From contig JACQON010000028.1 in assembly GCA_016202545.1 (NCBI GenBank), positions 88,036 through 152,035 of the forward strand: a stretch of 64,000 bases of DNA, written 5' to 3'. Shown here piece after piece: positions 25,627-34,154 of the stretch. The notes beneath the pieces were generated by a model. That model did no database searches. It was not told the origin of the DNA and worked only from the letters and a program-made list of their open reading frames with translations. The number at the start of each line of letters is the position of its first letter. Position 1 is the stretch's first letter. This stretch comes from Chloroflexota bacterium. GTDB lineage: Bacteria > Chloroflexota > Dehalococcoidia > Dehalococcoidales > JACQON01. The translations under genes were made by a program, and so were the position numbers.

Positions 25627-26817
25627 ATGGCAGACTTGCGGGTAAAATTCGCCGGCGTGGAGTTTAAGAACCCCATAGTGGCTTCGGCGGGGCATATAAC
25701 CCACAGCCCTTACACTATGAAAAGGTGCATTGAGGCCGGAGTCGGCGCCATATGCACCAAGAGCATCAGCGTTGACGCCGAGTCGTGGAAGAGGCCGCAC
25801 CCGGCCAACTGGTTCCTGGACAAGCAGGGCGACCCTGGCAGCGTGCTGACCTGCGAGGTGGGGTTCTGGCCGCCGGAGCTGGCCGTGCAGTATATACAGG
25901 AGATGAGACCGCTGGCCGATGAAGAAAACGTCAGGCTCATCGCCAATATCGATGTGCCGCCTTTCACCGAAGACGAGCTTGCCGGAGTAGCCCGAAGATT
26001 GGAGGAAGCGGGAGCCGACATGATTGAGGCCACCTGTCCCTGTCCTATCATGATGCCCAGCAGGGAAGACGTTAATGCATGGTACAGGGAGCAGGTCTCC
26101 AGGTTCCTGAAGGCTTTGAAGCGGGCAGTGAGCATCCCGGTGTTCCCCAAGATGTCTTCGGAGTTTCTCACCGATGAGAATATCAAGATTATCGAAGACT
26201 CCGGCGCCGACGCCCACTGTTTCTGGGTGGGGTTGCCGGGTACCGCTGTTGACGTGGAGACGGGAAGGCCGGTGATGCCCTCTACCAGCCTGTATTTCGG
26301 CCGGGCCCTCAAAGGATTGGGCTGCTACATGTCCTCTATGCTGGCGATAAAAGGCAATTTGCCTATAATGAGCAGCGGCGGCATCTCCACGTGGAGAGAT
26401 GCCGTGGAAAGCCTGATGTGCGGCACTACGCTGGTCGGCGTCCAGACGGCGGTGATGTACCGCGGCTACAAAGTGCTTGTGGACATGACCAGGGGACTGG
26501 GCAGCTTCATGGACAGCAAGGGCTACCGGCGGGTGGATGATATAATCGGCATCGCCGCCCGCCACATAGAGAACAGCGCCGAGTTCGAGCAGTTTGTCAG
26601 CCAGAAGCAGGTCGACAGGGAAGCGGTAATGATAACCGTTGACCCGGTATTATGCAACGGCTGCGGTAGATGTCTCACCTGCTGTCACGGTGCAATTACC
26701 ATGGAAGAGGGCCTCGCCCGGATAGACCTGGAGCGCTGCGAGCGCTGCGGCATATGCCAGTCAATCTGCCCGGTGAGGGCGATAGCCATCGGGGCGATTG
26801 AAGAGGTGCGGCGTTAG
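25627..26817 (+). CDS. DHODH/PreA-like flavoprotein with C-terminal 2x[4Fe-4S] ferredoxin domain
   Basis: 396 residues. The TIM barrel resembles dihydroorotate or dihydropyrimidine dehydrogenases: NPIVASAGHIT at the start, FMN Lys175 in PVFPKMSS, and the flavin-phosphate segment SSGGISTWRDA. The catalytic loop reads EATCPCP (Cys137, Cys139), where relatives have LNxSCP, so the substrate-binding Asn is Glu here while a Cys is retained. The tail (about 340-385) has CNGCGRCLTCC and CERCGICQSIC for two [4Fe-4S] clusters. Substrate is probably not a simple pyrimidine. ATG 25627 has GGGGAG upstream. It is the first gene of an 11.4-kb operon. Confidence 0.87.
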   Translation: MADLRVKFAGVEFKNPIVASAGHITHSPYTMKRCIEAGVGAICTKSISVDAESWKRPHPANWFLDKQGDPGSVLTCEVGFWPPELAVQYIQEMRPLADEENVRLIANIDVPPFTEDELAGVARRLEEAGADMIEATCPCPIMMPSREDVNAWYREQVSRFLKALKRAVSIPVFPKMSSEFLTDENIKIIEDSGADAHCFWVGLPGTAVDVETGRPVMPSTSLYFGRALKGLGCYMSSMLAIKGNLPIMSSGGISTWRDAVESLMCGTTLVGVQTAVMYRGYKVLVDMTRGLGSFMDSKGYRRVDDIIGIAARHIENSAEFEQFVSQKQVDREAVMITVDPVLCNGCGRCLTCCHGAITMEEGLARIDLERCERCGICQSICPVRAIAIGAIEEVRR

Positions 26818-26941
26818 CGATGCGGCAATCTCCGCAGTCAAGATGTGAAACTCGAAATCTCAGATTATACGAGGCTGTCCCGCCTGGCCAAATGACGGCG
26901 GGGTTTGCCGGCCTCGCCTTACGGAAAGGAGGCAGGGGAAT

Positions 26942-27256
26942 ATGGCAGAGCAGCACCGGGTTATCTATGAAGTGGAGGAGGTGAGAGGAAGCTGCCCGGT
27001 CTACAAGGTTGGTGACAAGGTGGTAATAGACTCCAGGCATCCGGTGGAAGTACTGAACCTTGAAAAAACTGACGCGCTGTGCATGAGGATAATCGACAAT
27101 ATGTGGTCGCAGAAGGTGTGGCAGGCGGGGGGCAATGCCACCGTGGAGCATCTCACCGGCATATCCGGCGAATGCCGCATAGGGTGCTCCATGCCGGGCA
27201 AGCCATATACGCCCTGCGGATTCATCATCTTCAAAATCAGAAGAGAAAAACTATAG
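26942..27256 (+). CDS. TIGR04076-like small protein
   Basis: 104 residues with the pattern RVIYEVEEVRGSCPVYKVGDK then VIDSRHP and a C-terminal cysteine-rich stretch CRIGCSMPGKPYTPCGFIIF. This resembles TIGR04076 proteins, small anaerobe proteins of unknown function that contain conserved Cys and GD motifs. The 124-nt gap before it holds GAAAGGAGG just ahead of the start. A longer relative is the next gene. Confidence 0.7.
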   Translation: MAEQHRVIYEVEEVRGSCPVYKVGDKVVIDSRHPVEVLNLEKTDALCMRIIDNMWSQKVWQAGGNATVEHLTGISGECRIGCSMPGKPYTPCGFIIFKIRREKL

Positions 27257-27301
27257 CTGCTGGCCGTGGGCTATCAGCTATAGCAGCGGAGGTGAGAGAC
27301 A

Positions 27302-27949
27302 ATGGCATGGGAGACCAAATTTCCTGAGGATTCCGATACTCAGTATCCGCCTGAGGAGTACCGCCCGGATAAATTTCACTATCCCTGGCCGGGACATAAG
27401 GTGCTGGTAACCGTGGAAAGGGTATACGGTTGCTGCCCGGTAACCGTTGAAGGCGACAGGATGATGTTCAGCGATGTCGCCAGCCCGGTGTTTGACGAAT
27501 GTGACATATCCAGCGATTCGCCGCTGTTTCTGGGCAGCACGGTCAAGGGCACCAGAACGGGCACCCTTTGTACCGTGGCCCTGAAGGCGATATACCCTTA
27601 TATCATAGCCATGGACTACGGGGTAAGCGCCGTAGACCTGGGCATCGCTGAGAGCGGTGAGGACGGTTTTATTGTCTGCGCCGCCTGGGGGCCTCCCAAC
27701 TGCGAGGCGCAGGTCATCTTCAGGCTGCACCCCATCCCGGTGGAGAAATGCGGCACCGACATGCTGTACGAGTACCTGGCCCAGGCCGGGCACGTGGGTG
27801 TGCCATCGTATTATCTGGAGACCTTTGCCAGCGACGCCACCAAGGAGGAGCGGAAGCGTAAGATAGAGGAGTGGAAGAAGGCCGGCAAGCCCAAATTCTG
27901 GGAGGGCTGGAGGAATCCGCCGTGTCAGCCCAGGCGAAAGGATGCCTAG
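27302..27949 (+). CDS. TIGR04076-like protein, longer paralogue
   Basis: 215 residues. The central part has HKVLVTVERVYGCCPVTVEGD, aligned with the start of the preceding gene, then LCTVALKAIYPYIIAMDYG and IVCAAWGPPNCEAQVIF, in line with the TIGR04076 pattern. A C-terminal charged helix (EERKRKIEEWKKAGKP) extends it. There are seven cysteines, three in short pairs, so metal binding is possible. Function is unknown. It lies 45 nt behind its shorter relative and 18 nt before the amidohydrolase. Confidence 0.68.
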   Translation: MAWETKFPEDSDTQYPPEEYRPDKFHYPWPGHKVLVTVERVYGCCPVTVEGDRMMFSDVASPVFDECDISSDSPLFLGSTVKGTRTGTLCTVALKAIYPYIIAMDYGVSAVDLGIAESGEDGFIVCAAWGPPNCEAQVIFRLHPIPVEKCGTDMLYEYLAQAGHVGVPSYYLETFASDATKEERKRKIEEWKKAGKPKFWEGWRNPPCQPRRKDA

Positions 27950-27967
27950 TTGTCACAGGAGGGAAAC

Positions 27968-29206
27968 GTGAAGCTGGAAAACGAATTTGCCCTGGTCGGA
28001 GCTACCCTGATTGACGGAAATGGCGGCCCTCCGCGCCGGGACGTCACCATCATGGTGAAGGACGGCGTGATTCAGAAGGTAGCCGCCGGCAAAAGGGGGG
28101 TAAAGTCGGGGCCGCGGCTGCAGCGGGTTGACCTGGACGGACGCTTTGTCATGCCCGGGTTGATAGACAGTCATCTCCACTTTACCGGCACCGCCAGCGA
28201 CGACCCCGTAACCTGGCTCAGTGAGCCGAACTACCTGAGGGCGATAAGGACGGTGGCCCAGGCCCACAAGGTGCTCGATTTCGGCTTCACCACGGTAAGG
28301 TGCTGCGGCTCAAGATGCGACGTCTATTTGAGGCAGGCCATCGAGGAGGGAACGGTAGCCGGCCCCAGGATAGTGGCCTGCGGACTGGGCATTTGCCGGA
28401 CGGGGGGACACGGGGATATACGCCGGGACATCTACCAGGTTTCCGATGAGGTGCTCAACGAGACCCATCCCTGGGCGCAGCGGTGCGATGGAGTGGAAGA
28501 GATTCGCAAGGCGGTGCGGCGGCTGATAAACCAGGGGGTTGATTTTATCAAGTTCTGGATGTCAGGCGGCGATGCCTGGGAGAAGGACAGGAACGATGAC
28601 GTGCACTTCACCCCGGAAGAGGCCGGCGCCATAGTGCAGGAGGCGCACATGTGCCGGCTGAAAGTCGCCGCTCACTGTGAGAATATCCGGGCCATTAAAG
28701 CCGCCATCGAGGTCGGAGTGGACACCATTGAGCATGCCGATATGATTGCCGGTGCGCCGGGGCTGGACGAGGAAACTTGCCGACGTCTGGTAAAGAAAAA
28801 TATCATCATCGTGCCCACGCTCTCCGTCTATTTTGTCGGCGCCTGGGCGGTAAAGGCCCTGCCGCAGAACGTTGTTGATAGCTACAAGCTGGCAATCAAG
28901 AGCGGAGTGAAGCTTGCCCTGGGGACGGACGCCTTTGCCGACCGCGTTACACCCTATGGCCAATACAATGCCGGAGAGCTAAAGCTGATGACGGATATTC
29001 TGGGATTGACACCCATGCAGGCCATCGTGTCGGCGACCAAAGTAGGCGCAGAGGCAGTCGGCCTTCAGGACAGGGTTGGCACGGTAGAGGAAGGCAAGCT
29101 GGCAGACCTGCTTGTCCTCAAAGGAAATCCGGCGGAGGACATCGCCGTGCTCCTGGACCGGGACAACATTGAGCACGTAATAAAGCAGGGGAAACTGGTC
29201 AGATAA
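27968..29206 (+). CDS. Amidohydrolase-superfamily enzyme
   Basis: 412 residues, TIM-barrel metal hydrolase. Metal ligands are visible: HLH in DSHLHFTG, a probable carboxylated Lys in FIKFWMSGG, His in AAHCEN and IEHAD, and Asp in GTDAFADR. This pattern matches the imidazolonepropionase / Xaa-Pro dipeptidase-like branch rather than dihydropyrimidinase. Substrate is unknown; a cyclic amide or peptide is likely. GTG 27968 with AGGAGG seven nt upstream is the preferred start. It lies in the catabolic operon, between TIGR04076-like genes and a semialdehyde dehydrogenase. Confidence 0.86.
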   Translation: MKLENEFALVGATLIDGNGGPPRRDVTIMVKDGVIQKVAAGKRGVKSGPRLQRVDLDGRFVMPGLIDSHLHFTGTASDDPVTWLSEPNYLRAIRTVAQAHKVLDFGFTTVRCCGSRCDVYLRQAIEEGTVAGPRIVACGLGICRTGGHGDIRRDIYQVSDEVLNETHPWAQRCDGVEEIRKAVRRLINQGVDFIKFWMSGGDAWEKDRNDDVHFTPEEAGAIVQEAHMCRLKVAAHCENIRAIKAAIEVGVDTIEHADMIAGAPGLDEETCRRLVKKNIIIVPTLSVYFVGAWAVKALPQNVVDSYKLAIKSGVKLALGTDAFADRVTPYGQYNAGELKLMTDILGLTPMQAIVSATKVGAEAVGLQDRVGTVEEGKLADLLVLKGNPAEDIAVLLDRDNIEHVIKQGKLVR

Positions 29207-29266
29207 GAAGACCGGGGACATGCGTACAGAGAAGCCCGACCGGAGACAAAGGAGGAGGTGTGACGT

Positions 29267-30754
29267 ATGGCGCTTCTTGAAGAGCCGATAAAAGAGGTAA
29301 TGCAGCTTAAGAACTTCATCGCCGGTGAATGGGTTGAGTCCAAAGGCGAGCTTCAGGACGTGGTGAACCCGGCCACCTGTCAGCCGCTGGCCAGGGTGCC
29401 GATGTCAACCAGGGACGAGGTCAATGCCGCAGTGCAGGCGGCCAGGGAGGCTTTCCCTGACTGGAGGCGGACGACCCCGCTGGCCAGGGTGAGGTGCCTG
29501 TTCAGGCTCAAAGAGCTGCTGGAGGAGCATTTTGAGGAGCTGAGCCGGGTCCAGACACAGGAGCATGGCAAGACCATTGATGAATCGAGAGGGGAGACCA
29601 GGCGCGGCGCCGAAATGGTTGAGGTCGCTACCGGGATTCCCTCCCTGATGATGGGATATAACCTGGAGGACATCGCCAGCGGCATCGACGAGTATGTCAT
29701 ATACCAGCCGCTGGGTGTCTTCTGTCATATCGCGCCTTTCAATTTTCCGTTCATGGTGCCGCTGTGGTTCTCGCCTTTCGCCGTGGCCACCGGAAACACC
29801 TTCGTGGTGAAACCCTCTCCCAGGGACCCTATCAGCCAGGTGAAGCTGGCCGAGCTGATAGATGAGTCTGGCTTTCCGCCCGGCGTGTACAATCTTGTCC
29901 AGGGGGGCGCGGAGGCGGCGCTGGCCTTGCTGGAGCACCCGGATGTCAAAGGGGCCACTTTTGTTGGCACCACCGGGATAGGGAAGGACGTCTACCGGAA
30001 GTGCGGCGAAACGGGCAAGAGGGCGATTGTCCAGGCCAGCGCCAAAAACTTTTTGCTGGTGATGCCGGATGCCAGCGTGCAGGGGACAATGCCAGCCCTG
30101 ATGACGTCCTTCTTCGGCAACACCGGCCAGAGATGTCTCTCCGGGGCCAACCTGGTCATCGTGGGCGATGATGACGCCTTCTACCGGAAGTTCCTGGACG
30201 CCTTTGTTAATACCGCCTCCAGGATAAGGGTGGGCTACGGCCTTGACGAGTCCATCCAGATGGGGCCGATGCAGTCACTGGACGGCAAAAAGAGGGTGCT
30301 GGGATACATAGAAAAGGGGATAGCGGAAGGGGCCAGGCTTGTCCTGGATGGCAGGAAGCCGGCGGTCATCGGCGGTTATCCTGACGACCATTTCCTCAAT
30401 CCCACCGTCTTCGTGGATGTCATGCCTGACATGGCTATCGCCACGGAGGAAATCTTCGGCCCGGTGGCCTGCGTGTTGCGGGTCAAGAATCTCGACGAAG
30501 CCATAGAGATGGTGAACAGCAGCAATTTTGGCAATGCTAGCTCCATTTTCACCTCGAGTGGCAAGGCGGCCAGGGAATTCCAGTACCGGGTTGAGACCGG
30601 CAATGTGGGCATAAACCTGGGCATAGTCGCTCCCATGGCCTTCTTCCCCTTCAGCGGCATGAAGGACTCCTTCTTCGGTACCCTACACGGGCAGGGCCGG
30701 GATGCCGTCCGCTTCTTCACCGAGAGCAAGGTCGTCGTTCAGAGGTGGCTATAG
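29267..30754 (+). CDS. CoA-acylating (methyl)malonate-semialdehyde dehydrogenase family
   Basis: 495 residues, ALDH superfamily. Catalytic Cys in NTGQRCLSGANLVI, FNFPFMVPLW and the NAD-binding HPDVKGATFVGTT are typical of MmsA/IolA enzymes, which oxidise (methyl)malonate semialdehyde to acyl-CoA, CO2 and NADH. IGPVA-like EEIFGPVACVLRV is present. With two omega-aminotransferase-like genes in the operon it may finish a beta-alanine or beta-aminoisobutyrate type route. GGAGGAGG precedes ATG 29267. The next gene's ATG follows the stop directly. Confidence 0.9.
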   Translation: MALLEEPIKEVMQLKNFIAGEWVESKGELQDVVNPATCQPLARVPMSTRDEVNAAVQAAREAFPDWRRTTPLARVRCLFRLKELLEEHFEELSRVQTQEHGKTIDESRGETRRGAEMVEVATGIPSLMMGYNLEDIASGIDEYVIYQPLGVFCHIAPFNFPFMVPLWFSPFAVATGNTFVVKPSPRDPISQVKLAELIDESGFPPGVYNLVQGGAEAALALLEHPDVKGATFVGTTGIGKDVYRKCGETGKRAIVQASAKNFLLVMPDASVQGTMPALMTSFFGNTGQRCLSGANLVIVGDDDAFYRKFLDAFVNTASRIRVGYGLDESIQMGPMQSLDGKKRVLGYIEKGIAEGARLVLDGRKPAVIGGYPDDHFLNPTVFVDVMPDMAIATEEIFGPVACVLRVKNLDEAIEMVNSSNFGNASSIFTSSGKAAREFQYRVETGNVGINLGIVAPMAFFPFSGMKDSFFGTLHGQGRDAVRFFTESKVVVQRWL

Positions 30755-31198
30755 ATGGAGCTGAATACCACCTCCCAGGTCGTCAGCTTCGCCAGGGACC
30801 TTGAGGAGCTCGGCGCCAGGTTCTATGAAAGCCTGACCCGGCGGCATTCCGGCGACGCGGAGGTCTGGCGGCACCTTGCCAGCGAGAACAGGAAGAACGT
30901 GACACAGGTTGAGCGGGCATACTACGGGGTCATTAGTGACGCCCTCGAGGGCTGTTTTTCCTTTGCCATAGACCCGGACAAGTACGCTATTGAGGCTGAG
31001 CCAGCCGGTGGTGCTAGCTATCATGAGACTGTGAAAAGGGCGGTCGAGATGGAGGAGAAAATCGTCAGGTTCTACCTGGAGGCGGCGGAACAATCGAAGT
31101 CTTTGATGGCGGATGTTCCCCATGCCTTCACCCTGGTGGCAAAGAAGAGGAACAGCCGCATACCAAAGCTGATGGCCCTACTGGGCAAGGAGGGCTGA
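30755..31198 (+). CDS. Ferritin-like/rubrerythrin-like helical protein
   Basis: 147 residues, predicted four-helix. Acidic motifs FARDLEELGARFYESL and AVEMEEKIVRFYLEAAE are spaced like the paired ExxH/E helices of rubrerythrin-type domains, though the classic EEEHxxxF His is not obvious. A di-iron oxygen or peroxide defence role is possible; I cannot confirm metal ligands. The ATG follows the dehydrogenase stop with no gap, so it is surely co-translated. Confidence 0.6.
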   Translation: MELNTTSQVVSFARDLEELGARFYESLTRRHSGDAEVWRHLASENRKNVTQVERAYYGVISDALEGCFSFAIDPDKYAIEAEPAGGASYHETVKRAVEMEEKIVRFYLEAAEQSKSLMADVPHAFTLVAKKRNSRIPKLMALLGKEG

Positions 31199-31393
31199 AT
31201 GGCCGACGTGGTGGAAAAACGGCGCGTTCATTGCGCCCGGAGACACGTCAGCGTCTTCGTGGTCAGGTGGGACAACGGCAGCTTCAGCATCAAGTGCAGC
31301 CTGCTCAAAGCCTGCGGCGATTCCTGTCCCTACCTGGAAAATCCCGATTATAAGAGCGAGTTCAGGAGCTCTCCGGAGTATAAGCCCGGGTAG
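31199..31393 (+). CDS. Small Cys-rich hypothetical protein
   Basis: 64 residues with four cysteines: Cys12 and Cys33 outside, and CGDSC near residues 39-43 (also HCARRH). This could bind a metal. ATG directly follows the TGA of the preceding gene. I do not recognise the family. The tight spacing on both sides supports coding. Confidence 0.6.
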   Translation: MADVVEKRRVHCARRHVSVFVVRWDNGSFSIKCSLLKACGDSCPYLENPDYKSEFRSSPEYKPG

Positions 31394-31435
31394 CTCTGGG
31401 CTGCCTTTGTGGGTGTTCGAAAGGGGGGTGACACT

Positions 31436-32710
31436 ATGAATACAGTGGAGAAATACCGGGAGTACGTGAATACCAGCATGCTTACGGGCGTTGTGCCGGT
31501 GGTGTTTGAGCGGGCCGAGGGGGCAACGGTATTCGGCGAGGATGGGCGTAAATACCTGGACTGCTTCGCCGGAATCTCGGTTACCAACGCCGGGCACGGT
31601 AATCCCGAGGTGCTTGATGCCGCCAGGGCCCAGCTTGGCAGGTATGTCCATTGCTGCTCCTATGTCTATTACAATAAGCCCATGGCTGACCTGGCGGAAA
31701 AGCTGGCGCGGATTACGCCGGGCCGGCTGAAGAAGTCCTTTTTCACTAGCGGCGGCGCCGAGGCCATGGAAGGCGCGATGCGGATGGCCAAGACATATAC
31801 CGGGAAGCGCGAGTTCATCGCCCTCCAGGCTTCCTTTCACGGCCGCACCTATGCCACCCTGAGCATAACCGGCAACTGCGCCCGCAAGAAGCGGGCCGGG
31901 CCGTATATGCCGGGGGTCAGCTTTGCACCGGTCCCCTACTGCTACCGGTGCGCCTTCGGCCTGGAGCCGGAGACCTGCGGGACGCGCTGCGCCGAGTATG
32001 TGGAGGACATTATCCGGTTCGATACCTACAATGACATCGCCGCCTTCGTCGCCGAGCCGGTGCTGGGTGAGGGCGGCATTATCGTCCCGCCCGAGCCGTA
32101 CTTCAAGAAGGTGAAGGAGGTGCTCGACCGCCACGGCATCCTGCTCTTTATTGACGAGGTGCAGACGGGGTTTGCCAGGACGGGCAAGATGTTCGCCATA
32201 GAGCACTATGGCGTTGAGCCTGACATAATGGCTATGGCCAAGGGAATCGCCAACGGCTTCCCGCTGGGCGCTTTCATCGCTCCGGATGATATTGCCGATA
32301 GTTTCCAGCCCGGCGAGCACCTGAGCACCTTTGGCGGTAACCCGGTCAGTTGCGCCGCGGGGCTGGCCAGCATCAACTTCCTGGAGCGGGAGAAGATGGC
32401 CGACCAGGCCACGGCGAAGGGAAACCGGTTCAAAGAAGGGCTGAACAAGTTAAGGGCGAAGCACCCGGTTATTGGCGATGTGCGGGGCAAGGGCCTGATG
32501 ATAGGCGTGGAGTTGGTCAAGGATAAGGCGAAGACGCCGGCGTCCAACGAGGCCGCCGCCGTCCGCAAAAGCTGCCTGGAAAAGGGGCTGCTTATCGGGC
32601 TGGGGGGAGTCCTGGGCAATGTCCTGAGGATACAGCCCCCGCTGGTCATCGGCGAGGCCCAGCTCGAGGAGGCCCTGGCCATAGTGGACAAGTCCTTGGC
32701 GGAATTGTAA
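31436..32710 (+). CDS. Class III (omega-) aminotransferase
   Basis: 424 residues, PLP-dependent, acetylornithine/GABA/beta-alanine type. FTSGGAEAMEGAMRMA binds PLP phosphate, LFIDEVQTGFARTGK carries the Asp contacting the pyridine N, and the Schiff-base Lys lies in MAMAKGIANGFPLGA. The pair of Cys-containing segments PYCYRCAFGLEPETCGTRC is a typical insert in this subgroup. It uses an omega-amino acid or diamine; which one cannot be read. ATG 31436 has GGGGGG upstream. Paralogous to the next gene. Confidence 0.9.
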   Translation: MNTVEKYREYVNTSMLTGVVPVVFERAEGATVFGEDGRKYLDCFAGISVTNAGHGNPEVLDAARAQLGRYVHCCSYVYYNKPMADLAEKLARITPGRLKKSFFTSGGAEAMEGAMRMAKTYTGKREFIALQASFHGRTYATLSITGNCARKKRAGPYMPGVSFAPVPYCYRCAFGLEPETCGTRCAEYVEDIIRFDTYNDIAAFVAEPVLGEGGIIVPPEPYFKKVKEVLDRHGILLFIDEVQTGFARTGKMFAIEHYGVEPDIMAMAKGIANGFPLGAFIAPDDIADSFQPGEHLSTFGGNPVSCAAGLASINFLEREKMADQATAKGNRFKEGLNKLRAKHPVIGDVRGKGLMIGVELVKDKAKTPASNEAAAVRKSCLEKGLLIGLGGVLGNVLRIQPPLVIGEAQLEEALAIVDKSLAEL

Positions 32711-32776
32711 GCTTATGTAGCACGGCCGCACGTCCTTTGCTGAGTCAGGCGGTTGATATGTCAAAGGGGGGAAGAT

Positions 32777-34117
32777 ATGGCAAAGAAAGTGCCCAATATA
32801 GTAACTCCGCCGCCCGGACCGGAAGCCTTGAAGTGGATACAGCGGGACAATGAAAAAATGGCCCCCTATAACCGGCCGTTTTACTATCCGCTGGTCGTGG
32901 CCGGTGGCGAAGGGGCCGTAGTGCGCGATGTTGATGGGAATGAGTATATTGACTGGAACTCCGGGCTGGGCGTTCTGAACGTCGGCCAGTGCCACCCCAG
33001 GATAATCAACGCCATGATGAACAAGGCGAAGGACTTCATGCATTACTCCTACACCGACTTCCGTTTCAGGGAGCCGGTTGAGATGGCCGACAGGCTGGAT
33101 CAACTCCTGCCCATGAAGTGCAAGTATTTCTTCGCCAATAGTGGCACTGAAGCCAATGAGGCTGCCCTGAAGATAGCGCGTCACTCCACCAGGAAGCAGC
33201 TGTTCATCGGCTTCATCGGCTCGTTTCATGGGAGGACCTTCGGGACGATGGCTTTTTCCTCTACGTCTCTGGCGCAGAGGCGCCGCTTTCATCCGCTGAT
33301 GCCCGGGGTGACCCTGGTCCCATATCCCTATTGCTACCGGTGCCCCTATAAACTTGAATATCCTGGCTGCGACCTGTGGTGCGTTGACTTCATAGAGGAG
33401 TGGGTATTGCAGAAGTTCGTGCCGCCGGACGAGGTGGCCGGCTTCCTCTTCGAGTCCATTGCCGGAGAGGGCGGCTACATAGTGCCTCCCCCTGAGTTTT
33501 TGCCCCGGCTAAAGCGGCTTGCCGATAAATATGGGATGCTGCTGATAGATGATGAGATTCAGGTGGGCTGCGGGCGCACCGGGAAGTTCCTGGCCATAGA
33601 GCACTGGGGCGTCGTCCCCGATATAGTGACCCTGGGCAAGGCTGTCGGCGGCGGCGTGCCGCTGTCGATTGCCGCCGCCAGGAAAGACGTGATGGACTTG
33701 CCCCCGGGGGCGCACTGCACCACCACCGGGGGAAATCCCGTTGCCTGCGCCGCCGGGATGGCCTTTCTCGATATACTCTTAGAGGAGAACCTGATGCGGA
33801 AGGCTACGGAGCTTGGTGACTATACCCTGGACCGGCTGAAGGATATGCAGGCAAAGTACCAGGTCATCGGTGACGTCAGGGGGAAGGGGCTGGCCATCTG
33901 CATCGAGCTGGTCAAGGACCGGAAGACCAAGGAGCCTGTAGACAGCAAGGACTTCATCGGCAGGCTGTTCAGGAAAGGCGTCCTGGCCGTTTCCGGCGGC
34001 GTTGGGGTCAGGATATTCCCGCCGCTTATTATCTCCAGGGAGATGATGGACTCCAGCCTGGACATACTGGAGGCAACGGTCGAGGAAGTGAACCGGGAAT
34101 ACCATGGGGAAAATTGA
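32777..34117 (+). CDS. Class III (omega-) aminotransferase, second copy
   Basis: 446 residues. It shares the first copy's layout (NSGTEANEAALKIA, LLIDDEIQVGCGRTGK, YCYRCPYKLEYPGCDLWC), with the Schiff-base Lys in TLGKAVGGGVPLS. Two differences: DDEIQ replaces DEVQT, and the N-terminus is longer (IVTPPPGPEALKWIQRD), resembling gabT/4-aminobutyrate-type enzymes. Two such enzymes in a row suggest either a two-step amino-group shuttle or two substrates. ATG 32777 follows GGGGGAAG. Confidence 0.9.
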   Translation: MAKKVPNIVTPPPGPEALKWIQRDNEKMAPYNRPFYYPLVVAGGEGAVVRDVDGNEYIDWNSGLGVLNVGQCHPRIINAMMNKAKDFMHYSYTDFRFREPVEMADRLDQLLPMKCKYFFANSGTEANEAALKIARHSTRKQLFIGFIGSFHGRTFGTMAFSSTSLAQRRRFHPLMPGVTLVPYPYCYRCPYKLEYPGCDLWCVDFIEEWVLQKFVPPDEVAGFLFESIAGEGGYIVPPPEFLPRLKRLADKYGMLLIDDEIQVGCGRTGKFLAIEHWGVVPDIVTLGKAVGGGVPLSIAAARKDVMDLPPGAHCTTTGGNPVACAAGMAFLDILLEENLMRKATELGDYTLDRLKDMQAKYQVIGDVRGKGLAICIELVKDRKTKEPVDSKDFIGRLFRKGVLAVSGGVGVRIFPPLIISREMMDSSLDILEATVEEVNREYHGEN

Positions 34118-34154
34118 CAGGCGCCACGGGGCGCGGTAGCGTGTGGAGGGGCAG

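Noticed and set aside
25558..26565. Long minus-strand open frame opposite the DHODH-like gene
   Set aside because: Composition is rich in His/Arg/Pro typical of antisense frames, and the plus-strand product has complete flavin and Fe-S motifs.
25627..30754. Assignment of the operon to classical reductive pyrimidine catabolism
   Set aside because: The amidohydrolase is not of the dihydropyrimidinase branch, no N-carbamoyl-beta-alanine amidohydrolase is present, and the flavoprotein loop lacks the usual Asn; kept only as an analogy.
31178..32320. Long minus-strand open frame opposite the first aminotransferase gene
   Set aside because: No recognisable domain; the plus strand has a full-length class III aminotransferase with its motifs, so this is a shadow frame of GC-rich coding DNA.
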